Source of the DNA: a virus
Length of the DNA stretch: 33,898 nt
Virus record (IMG/VR): IMGVR_UViG_3300032092_000127
Location: 1 to 33,898 of that record
Strand: one strand, 5' to 3'
This document shows, one piece after another, positions 25,634 to 32,566 of the stretch. The position numbers were made by a program, and so were the translations under genes. The notes beneath the pieces were generated by a model, which was not told the DNA's origin, ran no database searches, and saw only the letters and a program-made list of their open reading frames with translations. Numbering within the stretch: position 1 is the first letter of the stretch; each line of letters opens with the position of its first letter.

Positions 25634-25754
25634 ATCGACTGTTGACCTCCTCTTGTCTCTGCTCGACCTCGAACACAGCGGCGTCGACAACCATCATCCA
25701 ACTAAGGATGACGACAACGACCACCACCACACCCGCTGCCACCTCACGAATCAT
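25611..25754 (-). CDS. 47-residue single-pass membrane peptide
   Basis: Starts at ATG 25754, overlapping the stop of the upstream gene in ATGA, with GAGG five bases upstream. Residues 1-25 form one hydrophobic helix (R-E-V-A-A-G then seven Val, I-L-S-W-M-M-V-V), followed by a charged tail (F-E-V-E-Q-R-Q-E-E-V-N-S-R). Topology by the positive-inside rule is unclear. It fills the gap between two genes exactly, so it is probably real. Likely an inner-membrane peptide acting early in infection; role unknown. A holin role is not supported by position. Confidence 0.6.
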   Translation of the reverse strand: MIREVAAGVVVVVVVILSWMMVVDAAVFEVEQRQEEVNSRYATSSIP

Positions 25755-25936
25755 TTGATCCTCGTAATCCGCAGTACGCCGTCGATGACACGAGTAACAA
25801 AGTACATCTTGCCTCGCCCGTTCATGTTATGTGCACTGCGTTTGATCCGCATAGCGTGCTCTACGGAAATGTCGGGCCATGCTTTGGTTTGCCCGACTTC
25901 CATATGATGCAGGTCGTATTTAGGTTTCCTCGCCAT
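25751..25936 (-). CDS. Small basic conserved protein
   Basis: 61 residues with ribosome site GAGGAAG. Motifs I-K-R-S-A-H-N-M-N-G-R-G-K-M-Y-F-V-T-R and V-L-R-I-T-R-I are of a kind found in many short phage and bacterial proteins; the shape (basic helix, then beta-hairpin) suggests nucleic acid binding. Overlaps the VRR-NUC gene by 17 bases and the membrane-peptide gene by four. Function unknown. Confidence 0.65.
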   Translation of the reverse strand: MARKPKYDLHHMEVGQTKAWPDISVEHAMRIKRSAHNMNGRGKMYFVTRVIDGVLRITRIK

Positions 25937-26240
25937 GGGGCTTCCTCTTCATGATAGAACCCAGCACCTCGCGCAACAGTTCGTAGTTGTTCTCGTTGGT
26001 CACGACAGCCACGCCGCCAGCGAGGCGGATGTTCTCGATCTCACGGATTTGCAGGGGTGTGGGTTTGTTACCGCCTGCTTTGCATTCGATGGCGACGAAG
26101 TAGCCGTTCACACAGCATATGATGTCGGGGATACCACTACGCCCGTAGCCGTTAGCCGGCGGGAAAAAGTAATAGACACCCATGCTCTTGAGCATAGCTT
26201 CGACGGCGCGCTTGACGCGCTTCTCTGGCGTGTCTGCCAT
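25920..26240 (-). CDS. VRR-NUC domain nuclease
   Basis: 106 residues with ribosome site GAGGAGCAAACAAT; first gene after promoter P3. Catalytic PD-(D/E)XK residues are visible as G-I-P-D39-I, E52-C-K54, with the family features Y-F-F-P-P-A-N-G-Y near 24 and T-P-L-Q-I-R-E-I-E after the core. Single-domain VRR-NUC proteins of phages cut branched DNA such as recombination or replication intermediates. Placed with the polymerase and Cas4-like nuclease in one operon. Confidence 0.88.
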   Translation of the reverse strand: MADTPEKRVKRAVEAMLKSMGVYYFFPPANGYGRSGIPDIICCVNGYFVAIECKAGGNKPTPLQIREIENIRLAGGVAVVTNENNYELLREVLGSIMKRKPHGEET

Positions 26241-26263
26241 ATTGTTTGCTCCTCTGTATTGAA

Positions 26264-26290
26264 GGTATATCCCTCATTGGGGAGTGTCAA
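26264..26290 (-). promoter_or_regulatory. Promoter P3 for the polymerase operon
   Basis: Minus-strand TTGACA (26290-26285) and TATACC (26269-26264) separated by 15 bases, shorter than ideal; a 17-base spacing would use TACCTT. It lies between a terminator and the first gene of the operon, 23 bases before the ATG, which supports its use. The spacer holds CAATGAGGG, also found in promoter P1. Confidence 0.55.
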
Positions 26291-26294
26291 CAGG

Positions 26295-26319
26295 AAAAAG
26301 GGCCGGGTCTCTCCGGCCC
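26295..26319 (-). terminator. Rho-independent terminator closing the AAA-VWA operon
   Basis: On the minus strand GGGCCGG (26319-26313) pairs with CCGGCCC (26306-26300) around a six-base loop, followed by TTTTT (26299-26295). It starts ten bases past the stop of the gene at 26329 and directly precedes promoter P3, so the two operons are separated cleanly. A run of nine C (26317-26325) forms one flank. Confidence 0.85.
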
Positions 26320-26328
26320 CCCCCCACG

Positions 26329-27174
26329 TCACGGTATGATGTAGAAGATATTCCCGTCTGTCCGCATACCGACGTCTTCCAGAATGACGTTGTCTTGGTC
26401 CATCAGCTTCAGCATGGCCATCTTGGTCCGAAGCATCTCGGGCAGCTCGGTCTGCGTCATGAGGACCGGCTCTTGCTTGGGGATGCACACGATGAAGCGA
26501 TCCTTGAACGGCGTCACGGTCACACCCGTATCGTTATCAACAGCCGCTTTACCATGCTCCCCCAGCTTCATCTCTTCGTAGGCGGTGCAAAACGAGTTCA
26601 CTTCGTGTGCGCTAGCCCCGATGGCTTCAAGCGCTGGCCCGATGCTGGCGATATTGTGGTACAGATAACACATCAGGGGGGAGCGGAGCTTATCATAGAT
26701 GCCGGTCATATCTCGGTTCATCTTGTAGGCTACGTTAGTCACCGCGTTTCTACTCCTAGACGACACAGCCGAAGCACGGTCTTCGAAACCTAGCGTTACG
26801 AAGTTATCCTTAATGATCTTGTACGCTTTCTTGAGGTCGCCGGTAGTCTTGTGTCGCCCACGCCATAGTGAGCGGTCGATGGTGCGGCTGGTCATGTCTA
26901 CCGCTTTACTTCCACGGTGATTGGACTCAGCGAAATACCCGATGTACTCGTCATTCTCAAAAACGTTGAACACATGCACGGCATCGCTCCAGCGCACGCC
27001 ATCACCGATGATGGTCCAGTTGCCGTGGTGAAGCGCCAGCTTCTCGACAAGCGGGCTTATGAAGGACGTGACCGTCACAGGCTTCTGCACGTCACCCTTC
27101 TCCCAGCGGATCATGACGTTCTTGTAGGTGCCAAACTTGACGTAGTCGTAGCGGCCATAATCAATAGCGGACAT
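26329..27174 (-). CDS. Conserved phage protein, unknown function
   Basis: 281 residues with ribosome site AGGAGCAAACGAA. Last gene of the P1 operon, ending just before the terminator. Mixed alpha/beta composition; N-terminal part with W-T-I-I-G-D-G-V-R-W-S-D-A and Y-I-G-Y-F-A-E-S, central T-S-R-T-I-D-R-S-L-W-R-G-R-H, and a basic helical segment (S-S-R-S-R-N-A-V-T-N-V-A-Y-K). No catalytic motif, signal peptide or membrane segment seen. I do not recognise the family. Confidence 0.65.
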   Translation of the reverse strand: MSAIDYGRYDYVKFGTYKNVMIRWEKGDVQKPVTVTSFISPLVEKLALHHGNWTIIGDGVRWSDAVHVFNVFENDEYIGYFAESNHRGSKAVDMTSRTIDRSLWRGRHKTTGDLKKAYKIIKDNFVTLGFEDRASAVSSRSRNAVTNVAYKMNRDMTGIYDKLRSPLMCYLYHNIASIGPALEAIGASAHEVNSFCTAYEEMKLGEHGKAAVDNDTGVTVTPFKDRFIVCIPKQEPVLMTQTELPEMLRTKMAMLKLMDQDNVILEDVGMRTDGNIFYIIP

Positions 27175-27186
27175 TTCGTTTGCTCC

Positions 27187-27381
27187 TCAGTTGCTATCCC
27201 AGTGGTGATAACCCTCACCACGTCCCTTGTCGTAGGCGTCCTCGCGCTCTTCGTCGGCGCGCTCCACTAGCACCATCGCAAGGTCGTGCCAGTTCACCTC
27301 GTCGTTGGTGCCATAGTCCACCCACCGCTTGAGTGCTGCCCAGTTGAGGGTGCGGAAGTAGGTGCGATCTTTTTTACCCAT
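27187..27381 (-). CDS. Small acidic protein, unknown function
   Basis: 64 residues with ribosome site AAGGAGCAAACCA. Begins M-G-K-K-D-R-T-Y-F-R-T-L-N-W-A-A-L-K and ends in a charged helix with H-H-W. Overlaps the upstream gene by eight bases and lies 12 bases before the next. No family recognised. Confidence 0.6.
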   Translation of the reverse strand: MGKKDRTYFRTLNWAALKRWVDYGTNDEVNWHDLAMVLVERADEEREDAYDKGRGEGYHHWDSN

Positions 27382-27577
27382 TGGTTTGCTCCTTCTTGGT
27401 TAGGCCCATCGCATACAGGCGCTGGCGCAGGTGGTTGGGGCTGAAGCCCCACAGGCCAAGCACGTCTCGGCCATAGGCCGCGCACTCTTTGTTAAGCTCC
27501 TCCTCAAGAGCGCGCAGCTTGGACTTGCTCTCGTCGTACTCACGCAGCAGCGTGAACACCTTGGGTTCGTCGGTCAT
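27374..27577 (-). CDS. Small helical protein, unknown function
   Basis: 67 residues with ribosome site GAGGA; ATGA overlap with the upstream ribbon-helix-helix gene. Residues 8-35 are a coiled coil (L-R-E-Y-D-E-S-K-S-K-L-R-A-L-E-E-E-L), followed by L-G-L-W-G-F-S-P-N-H-L-R-Q-R-L-Y-A-M-G-L, which looks like a short helical recognition segment. No family recognised. Confidence 0.6.
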   Translation of the reverse strand: MTDEPKVFTLLREYDESKSKLRALEEELNKECAAYGRDVLGLWGFSPNHLRQRLYAMGLTKKEQTNG

Positions 27578-27756
27578 TTGTCCTCGGTCCTTTCGTAGTG
27601 CTTGATGAGGTAGAGAATCGTCTGGGTTATAGTCGGACGGAACCCAAACTTCTCACTCAGCGCTGTGCCGGCAAGGCCCAGCATCTCTGCCGCCTTGGAG
27701 TCCATGGTGACGTTCTTCCACACCTTGGGGGTTTCACCGGCTCTCGGTCGTCCCAT
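27574..27756 (-). CDS. Ribbon-helix-helix-like small regulator
   Basis: 60 residues with ribosome site AAGGAGAGAGACA. A short beta strand (W-K-N-V-T-M-D) precedes two helices (S-K-A-A-E-M-L-G-L-A-G-T-A-L-S-E-K-F and T-I-T-Q-T-I-L-Y-L-I-K-H-Y), the layout of MetJ/Arc-type regulators. It is encoded in the operon whose leader and interior carry the palindrome CTAATACGTATTAG, so it is a candidate binder of that site; this link is inference. Confidence 0.6.
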   Translation of the reverse strand: MGRPRAGETPKVWKNVTMDSKAAEMLGLAGTALSEKFGFRPTITQTILYLIKHYERTEDK

Positions 27757-27777
27757 TGTCTCTCTCCTTCTACGTTG

Positions 27778-28632
27778 TTACCAGCTGTAGTCCGACAGGA
27801 TGGCGTCGAGCTTCTCCTTGACGTCGGACCGGGTGCCTTCGTCGTCCTTGATGTCGTCGATGTTCACGCCAGAGATGGCGTCTTGCAGCTTGCGCCGTGC
27901 CTCCTCCAGCTTCGGGTCCTTGGCCACGTTGAGGTGCGTCAGCATCTTGCACATCTCGGAAGCGTTGCCGATGAACGTATCGTGCCAGCGGCGCTTGTCC
28001 TCACCCTCGGGCTCCTCCAGCTTCTCGCTCATGCGGGTCAGCATGTCGTGCAGCTTGTCCCACTGAGACTGCATAGCTTCAGTCAGGCGGGCGTTGAGGT
28101 TGGTGTCGTACTGCCTGCGTAGCTCGGCCAAGTCCTCGTTCGCTACGTCCAAGCGGAAGTCGCCCGCTTCGGGCAGCGGCGCGAACACCATACGGAAGCC
28201 GAACTTGGCATGAAGCTCCTCAACCGACGGGTAGTCGTCTACGTTGAACATGCTACCCAAAAACACCGGAGCGTTGGAGCGCAGCTGCGGATACTCGGTC
28301 ATGAAGTGCGCCGTCATGTGGTCGAACTGTGCCTTGCGCCGGTTGGCTTCCGCTTTGTAGTCAAGGAATAGTGACGTAGGCAGAAGACGCGGACCACGGT
28401 CGGCCCACGCCAGCGTCATGTTGTTGTGCCACAGGCGGCAGCTTGCTGCGAAGTCCGCGATGTCTTTGCGCAGGGTCGAGCCTGCCATGAGGTTCTTGCG
28501 GAACAGGCCGGCGTCTGTTGTGGTTGCGCCGTTAGACACAAGCACGTTGTCAGTGATGCGCTTGTCCACCTTGTTGGCGGTCCACACGCTGATGTTCAGT
28601 TCCACAAGAACGGATGACGATGCGATGCTCAT
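27778..28632 (-). CDS. DUF3150-like partner of the AAA-VWA pair
   Basis: 284 residues with ribosome site AAGGAGCAAACCA. Starts S-V-L-V-E-L-N-I-S-V-W-T-A-N-K, contains D-I-A-D-F-A-A-S-C-R-L-W-H-N, L-L-P-T-S-L-F-L-D-Y-K and D-D-Y-P-S-V-E-E-L, then a long helical region, and ends D-A-I-L-S-D-Y-S-W. The N-terminal strand pattern and placement after an AAA+ ATPase and a VWA protein match DUF3150 proteins as I remember them. It is likely the third component of one complex, perhaps the substrate or adaptor subunit. Family call is tentative; the operon link is clear. Confidence 0.6.
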   Translation of the reverse strand: MSIASSSVLVELNISVWTANKVDKRITDNVLVSNGATTTDAGLFRKNLMAGSTLRKDIADFAASCRLWHNNMTLAWADRGPRLLPTSLFLDYKAEANRRKAQFDHMTAHFMTEYPQLRSNAPVFLGSMFNVDDYPSVEELHAKFGFRMVFAPLPEAGDFRLDVANEDLAELRRQYDTNLNARLTEAMQSQWDKLHDMLTRMSEKLEEPEGEDKRRWHDTFIGNASEMCKMLTHLNVAKDPKLEEARRKLQDAISGVNIDDIKDDEGTRSDVKEKLDAILSDYSW

Positions 28633-28650
28633 TGGTTTGCTCCTTCAGGT

Positions 28651-28664
28651 CTAATACGTATTAG
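28651..28664. promoter_or_regulatory. CTAATACGTATTAG palindrome, copy between VWA and DUF3150-like genes
   Basis: Perfect 14-bp palindrome that includes the stop codon of the VWA gene and lies 19 bases before the next start. One of five copies (four exact, one with a mismatch) in the right 5.3 kb. No promoter is evident beside it, so it could act as an internal control point or roadblock. Confidence 0.6.
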
Positions 28665-29893
28665 TTGTCGTCGAGGTGGACCGTCTGCCCCGTCGCTGCC
28701 GTGATCTTCTTCGTCGTCACCACCCACAACACCGGGCAGTCGAAGTCAGGCCAGCTGTCCACATAGCCGTCAGTCAGCATGATGACGCACTCGGGGATGA
28801 TGTGCTTCTGCTTCAGATAGTCTTTGACACACGCCGGGCTGGTGCCTCCCCCTCCAGCTGGCTTCGTAGACGTAGCCATCAGGTCGATGTTGGTCTCGTC
28901 ATACTCTTCGTGCCTCGCCACGCGGCTGTCCCAGTACAGCAGGTCTACGTGATCGGGCCGCACCTCTTTGGCCAGCCCCACCACCTCGGAGAGCATCACA
29001 TTGATTTGCTTCCCCGTTATAGAACCCGACGTGTCCACGCCCACGACCACATGACCGATGCGCTCGGAGATCATCGAAGGCATCAGCATGTCATGCGCTA
29101 GGAACCGGCGGTTGACCTTGCGCCACGTTGTCATGTCCCTACCGTTGCATACGCTGCGGACAAACTCAGCCAGCAGTTCGCGCCAGTCAATCTTGGGCTC
29201 AGTCAGTTCGCCCAGCAGGCGGTCCATGGCACCGTCGCCCTTGCCGTTGATCTTGGCATGCTCCACCGCACCACGCCGGATGGCTTGGTCGATGATCTTG
29301 TCGAGCTTGTCCTGCTCCTCCTTACCCCGGCCCTTGGCATTGCCCCAGTCGTGGCTGTCGAAATTGCCACTACCCGGTTGGCCGGCACCTGATTGACCGT
29401 CACCGGGTTGCCCCTGCCCGCCCTGCTGTTGCTGCTCCTGCTTCAGTATCCGGAAGATTTGCAGCACGCTCATGCCACGGAACCGCTCGTCCAACAGGCC
29501 GAACCGCTTACCGTCCGGGGTCGTCGGGAACCGGATGGTCTGCTCCATGGGGTCAAGGTCAACCAGCCCCAGATTGATGCGGTAGTCGCATGCCATGTTG
29601 CATATCTGCGGGTCCAACTCGAACAGCTTGTCATACGTAGACAGGTGCCGCTCCAACTTGTGCCAGTTCTCATGCAACATGCCGAACGCCACCTGCTTGT
29701 CGTCCTGCTGCTCGACGAACTCCCGGCCATAGAACTCGTTGTAGCCGTCAGTCATCGCTGTGGGTATGTCGTCAGTCAGTATCGTATCACCGACCATCAT
29801 GATGCCACGCCAGAACGCGAAGCGGTTATCACGCAACAGGTTGATCTTCACCCGCTTCAGCTTGCGGTCTAGCGGGTCATGTATTGTGTCCAT
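28661..29893 (-). CDS. Metallopeptidase-like/VWA domain protein (DUF2201 type)
   Basis: 410 residues with ribosome site AAGGAGCAAGCAC. N-terminal zincin-like motif H74-E-N-W-H78 followed by H83 and N-M-A-C-D103-Y-R-I-N, the layout of the DUF2201 putative metallopeptidase region. A Gln/Gly linker (about 152-178) leads to the C-terminal von Willebrand A domain with a complete metal site: D287-T-S-G-S291, T351 and D375 (L-T-D-G-Y). In bacteria such proteins pair with MoxR-type AAA+ ATPases, which remodel them or their targets; that ATPase is the next gene upstream, 22 bases away. Whether the peptidase site is active is not known. Confidence 0.85.
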   Translation of the reverse strand: MDTIHDPLDRKLKRVKINLLRDNRFAFWRGIMMVGDTILTDDIPTAMTDGYNEFYGREFVEQQDDKQVAFGMLHENWHKLERHLSTYDKLFELDPQICNMACDYRINLGLVDLDPMEQTIRFPTTPDGKRFGLLDERFRGMSVLQIFRILKQEQQQQGGQGQPGDGQSGAGQPGSGNFDSHDWGNAKGRGKEEQDKLDKIIDQAIRRGAVEHAKINGKGDGAMDRLLGELTEPKIDWRELLAEFVRSVCNGRDMTTWRKVNRRFLAHDMLMPSMISERIGHVVVGVDTSGSITGKQINVMLSEVVGLAKEVRPDHVDLLYWDSRVARHEEYDETNIDLMATSTKPAGGGGTSPACVKDYLKQKHIIPECVIMLTDGYVDSWPDFDCPVLWVVTTKKITAATGQTVHLDDN

Positions 29894-29915
29894 GTGCTTG
29901 CTCCTTACTCACTAA

Positions 29916-30983
29916 TCACAACAGGTCAGCGTTGTCGGCCACCCACTTGGCGAACCGGGCGTTCTTGAAGCCGATCTTCTGCTTCTCAGACTTGGCCAGC
30001 GTCATCATGAACGTAGCCTGCCAGCCAGTGTCCAGCCGTTCGAGGTAGTCGATGAACGGATTGATGGTCTCCTCGTCGATGCGCGTCACAGCATTGAAGA
30101 CAAGCACGGACGTGGCCGGCGGGGACATGGGCAGCTTGGTGGTCTTGGGGTTGGCGATGATGTCGGCCCACTTGGGCACGTCGCGGTGGTATTCGATGAA
30201 CGTCCCCAGTTCCCGCGCTGCCTGCTCACCGATGGTACCGATAAGCCCAGCCGTCATGGCCTCCATACCGATGATCTCACGCTGCTTGACGATGGGGTTG
30301 CAGCGAGACAGCGAACGCGGTGAACAGAACGACTTACCCACACGGCGCGGGTTGAAGATCAGATGGTTCTCGGATGCACCCTCATCCAGATAGCTGGCGA
30401 ATGCCTGCGGGGTCTCGTTGGCCCATGCGATGATGGCACCGTCGATCTGGTGGGGGATAGCGTAGTTGCGAATCCACTCCTCGTTGGTGCTCTTGCGCAT
30501 AGGTATACGGGTCTGCCGTCCGATGGTATGTGCCTTGGTGTTGTCGCCCACGCCGTCCGTCGTCAGGTTGCCCGTTGAGAATACGATGCTACCCGGAGGC
30601 AGCGGGATGTCACCGAACCGTGGGTTGGTCTCTTCCAGCAGCGGGTGCAGCATGTTCTGCGTAGACTGCGGTGCCTTGGGGAACTCGTCCAACATGATGA
30701 CAACCGGCTCACCGGTATGCAGCTGGAACCACTCGTTGGGGTAGAAGCCCGTTGTCTTGGTGTCGTGCTTCAGCACAGGCATTCGCGCATCACCGACGTC
30801 GAGGCTGGGGGTATCAATGTAGGCCCAACGCTTGATGCCTGCATAGCGGGCGATGATGGGCAGCATGCTGCTCTTACCGATACCCGGCTCACCCTCAACG
30901 TGAACGCGAATCTCCGGGCATGTTGCGATGAACAGGGCGATTTGCTCGAACGACAGGCCCTTGGCGAAATTGATGGTCTGCAT
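29916..30983 (-). CDS. MoxR/CobS-like AAA+ ATPase
   Basis: 355 residues; ribosome site TTAGGAG overlaps the palindrome in its leader. Walker A G-E-P-G-I-G-K-S-S (31-39), Walker B V-V-I-M-L-D-E-F (94-101), sensor 1 F-S-T-G-N (135-139) and an arginine-rich stretch (I-F-N-P-R-R-V-G-K-S) later. MoxR and CobS ATPases work as hexamers with a VWA partner, which is the next gene here. No chelatase large subunit is present, so a cobalamin role is not supported; remodelling of host or phage complexes is more likely. First gene of operon P1. Confidence 0.87.
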   Translation of the reverse strand: MQTINFAKGLSFEQIALFIATCPEIRVHVEGEPGIGKSSMLPIIARYAGIKRWAYIDTPSLDVGDARMPVLKHDTKTTGFYPNEWFQLHTGEPVVIMLDEFPKAPQSTQNMLHPLLEETNPRFGDIPLPPGSIVFSTGNLTTDGVGDNTKAHTIGRQTRIPMRKSTNEEWIRNYAIPHQIDGAIIAWANETPQAFASYLDEGASENHLIFNPRRVGKSFCSPRSLSRCNPIVKQREIIGMEAMTAGLIGTIGEQAARELGTFIEYHRDVPKWADIIANPKTTKLPMSPPATSVLVFNAVTRIDEETINPFIDYLERLDTGWQATFMMTLAKSEKQKIGFKNARFAKWVADNADLL

Positions 30984-30991
30984 GATTGCTC

Positions 30992-31005
30992 CTAATCCGT
31001 ATTAG
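30992..31005. promoter_or_regulatory. Palindrome copy in the P1 leader (one mismatch)
   Basis: CTAATCCGTATTAG differs from the consensus CTAATACGTATTAG at one base. Two bases of the ribosome site of the AAA+ ATPase gene lie inside it, so a protein bound to this site on RNA would mask translation start, and on DNA it would lie about 50 bp downstream of the promoter. Confidence 0.6.
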
Positions 31006-31044
31006 CTTTGGTTGATGGGTTACGCTAAGCTACTGATCCTAATT

Positions 31045-31096
31045 CGTTTTTTCTTTTATTATAGCATAAAACCCTCATTGAGTCAAGGGGTTTTGG
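31045..31096 (-). promoter_or_regulatory. Promoter P1, near-consensus sigma70
   Basis: Minus-strand TTGACT (31086-31081), 17-base spacer, TATAAT (31063-31058), then an A-rich start region. An inverted repeat AAAACCC...GGGTTTT flanks the -35 box and could be an operator. The 52 bases are 48/52 identical to promoter P2 at 32818-32869, including the flanks, so one is a copy of the other. Drives the AAA+ ATPase operon with a leader of about 65 bases. Confidence 0.85.
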
Positions 31097-31110
31097 CCAC
31101 ACGTTGGAAC

Positions 31111-31428
31111 CTATGCCTGCGCACGTAGCCACGCTTGCACGTTGGTAAACGCACCCAGTTCATCGACGGCGTTGGTGTAGAAGAACAAGGTGTCGTGAGG
31201 GAATTGCTCACGCACCCAAGCCCACGTATGCTCAGGACTTTGCGACCTCCAGCCGACATCAGGGTCTATACCCGCCGTCCACTCATCGTAGACGCAGCCT
31301 TCAAGGGTGTCGGTAAACATGATACCTAGTGGGCCGTTGTTAGGGTCTTGGTCTACGTCGGTACGCTGTCTGACCTGCGTGATCTGCAAGTCCGCATCGA
31401 GTTCGACAATCCACTCACCCATGCTCAT
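31111..31428 (-). CDS. Small protein with V-D-E-L-G-A-F ending (paralogue of gene at 25406)
   Basis: 105 residues from ATG at 31428 (AGGAG seven bases upstream, ATGA overlap with the upstream gene); the frame extends to 31593 but that part lies in another gene. Begins M-S-M-G-E-W-I-V-E-L-D, contains P-L-G-I-M-F-T-D-T and T-W-A-W-V-R-E-Q-F, and ends A-V-D-E-L-G-A-F-T-N-V-Q-A-W-L. Last gene of the P2 operon. Function unknown. Confidence 0.65.
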   Translation of the reverse strand: MSMGEWIVELDADLQITQVRQRTDVDQDPNNGPLGIMFTDTLEGCVYDEWTAGIDPDVGWRSQSPEHTWAWVREQFPHDTLFFYTNAVDELGAFTNVQAWLRAQA

Positions 31429-31655
31429 GGTGTTTCTCCTTTCGGCGCTGCCGGCAGTGGCATCCAGTGCGTGGGGTTCTTCACCCAAACGCTGTAGTAG
31501 CAAACGTCTGCCACGTTGAAGCAGGCACCTTCCTTGTCCTCCACCTTGGTCACGAGTGCCGTTTCCCCCTCGTCGTTCAGTTCGCTGAACCAAGTGCCGC
31601 CATACACAAGGTATGGCCCCTCGGCAGGCGCGGTCTCAATCGGTCTCCACTTCAT
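31425..31655 (-). CDS. DUF551-like small protein
   Basis: 76 residues, TGATG overlap with the upstream gene and ribosome site GGGGAGCAAC. Starts W-R-P-I-E-T-A-P and ends T-H-W-M-P-L-P-A-A-P, the two conserved ends of the short DUF551 family common in phages; the middle carries a V-C-Y-Y-S-V-W strand. Function unknown. Confidence 0.75.
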   Translation of the reverse strand: MKWRPIETAPAEGPYLVYGGTWFSELNDEGETALVTKVEDKEGACFNVADVCYYSVWVKNPTHWMPLPAAPKGETP

Positions 31656-31861
31656 CAGCGTTGCTCCCCAAACTCATAGCCAACTTGGCCTGCCTGTTGG
31701 CGCTCGTAGACGGTGAACTTGGTGCCATCAGTGAAGTGCAGGCGGACACCCTCACCGGGGTTGGGCTCGTCTCTCCAGTAGGGTTCACCCACGAACTCCC
31801 ACTTGGCGACGGTCTTCCCTACCAGCGCGTCCAGCAGGGGGATCAGTTTTTCGTTTTCCAT
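31655..31861 (-). CDS. Small protein, unknown function
   Basis: 68 residues; ribosome site GAGGA and TGATG overlaps at both ends. L-I-P-L-L-D-A-L-V-G-K-T-V-A-K-W-E-F helix then beta strands (G-V-R-L-H-F-T-D-G-T-K-F-T-V-Y-E), a small alpha/beta fold. No family recognised. Confidence 0.6.
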   Translation of the reverse strand: MENEKLIPLLDALVGKTVAKWEFVGEPYWRDEPNPGEGVRLHFTDGTKFTVYERQQAGQVGYEFGEQR

Positions 31862-32052
31862 CAGCTTGTCCTCTTCGGGTTGAGTTGCGCCAGTTCGGCG
31901 CGGTTGGTGATAACGGTGTAGTTAGACTTGTTGATTGGTGCGGTGCACCATTGCACCTGCCTTGCCTCTTGTTCGCCACACGTAAGGCAGGTGCGGTATC
32001 CCAACAGGGCGCGGCGTTCAGGCACGTAGTCCCCGCATAGACGGCACGTCAT
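31861..32052 (-). CDS. Small zinc-ribbon protein
   Basis: 63 residues from ATG at 32052 (ribosome site CGGAGCAAGCC); a longer frame to 32106 lacks one. C3-R-L-C6-G near the N-terminus and C-L-T-C-G about 16 residues later form a four-cysteine zinc ribbon with an intervening R-R-A-L-L-G-Y-R-T, as in many short phage proteins. Function unknown; transcription-linked roles are possible. Confidence 0.65.
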   Translation of the reverse strand: MTCRLCGDYVPERRALLGYRTCLTCGEQEARQVQWCTAPINKSNYTVITNRAELAQLNPKRTS

Positions 32053-32069
32053 TTGGCTTGCTCCGTTCC

Positions 32070-32402
32070 TCACAGCGCACCGCTCTCCGCCATATCCACT
32101 ATCCACTGGGTGAAGGCACGGTTACGTAACAGCTCTTGCTGGTTGTCGCCCTCTCGCACTGCGTGAATAGCAAGCGCAACTGCCTCGTCGTCGGGCAGGG
32201 TGCGAAGGTGGGTCACGAACCCCTTGGCGTTGATTATCCGGAGAGGGTAGTTAAGGGGTTGCTCATGGACCGCCCGCATCTTCGTGATGTAGGCTTTGAT
32301 TGCCTCGTCCGAAAGCATGTTCTCCTCACGCTCCGCGAACGCGATAGCCTCTAGCAAGCTAGGTTCAGGCGTCATGTCCGCCAGTCGTTTCCAGTTGGTC
32401 AT
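32070..32402 (-). CDS. Small helical protein, unknown function
   Basis: 110 residues, ATGA overlap with the upstream gene and ribosome site AAGGG. Mostly helical (L-L-E-A-I-A-F-A-E-R-E-E, D-D-E-A-V-A-L-A-I-H-A-V-R-E), acidic overall. No signal, membrane segment or known motif seen. Confidence 0.65.
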   Translation of the reverse strand: MTNWKRLADMTPEPSLLEAIAFAEREENMLSDEAIKAYITKMRAVHEQPLNYPLRIINAKGFVTHLRTLPDDEAVALAIHAVREGDNQQELLRNRAFTQWIVDMAESGAL

Positions 32403-32566
32403 TGGTCGCCCTTCCCTTGGATGTGCAGCAGCTTGCGGGCTTGCCGCATGGTGATTTCGAGGTACTCAATGTACTTGATGGCACGGCGCAGCAGCGCACG
32501 GTCTTCGTCTTGGAGGTCGTCCCGCAGGGCGAAGAGGTCCTTCCAATCTTCAGGGGTAATACGCAT
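32399..32566 (-). CDS. 55-residue helical protein
   Basis: Starts at ATG 32566 (GGAG ribosome site) in a TAATG overlap with the upstream gene and ends in an ATGA overlap with the next. Sequence begins M-R-I-T-P-E-D-W-K-D-L-F-A-L-R-D-D-L and continues as one amphipathic, strongly charged helix. A degenerate copy of the 14-bp palindrome (TAATACGCATTA, 32558-32569) covers its start. Exact tiling with both neighbours supports it. Confidence 0.65.
   Translation of the reverse strand: MRITPEDWKDLFALRDDLQDEDRALLRRAIKYIEYLEITMRQARKLLHIQGKGDQ

Noticed and set aside
29916-30983. Cobalamin-synthesis CobS auxiliary gene
   Set aside because: The ATPase resembles CobS, but no chelatase large subunit or other cobalamin gene is present and the partner carries a peptidase-like domain.
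31064-31096. Inverted repeat AAAACCC/GGGTTTT as a terminator of operon P2
   Set aside because: No T-run follows on either strand and the repeat straddles a near-consensus promoter, so an operator role fits better; end mapping would decide.
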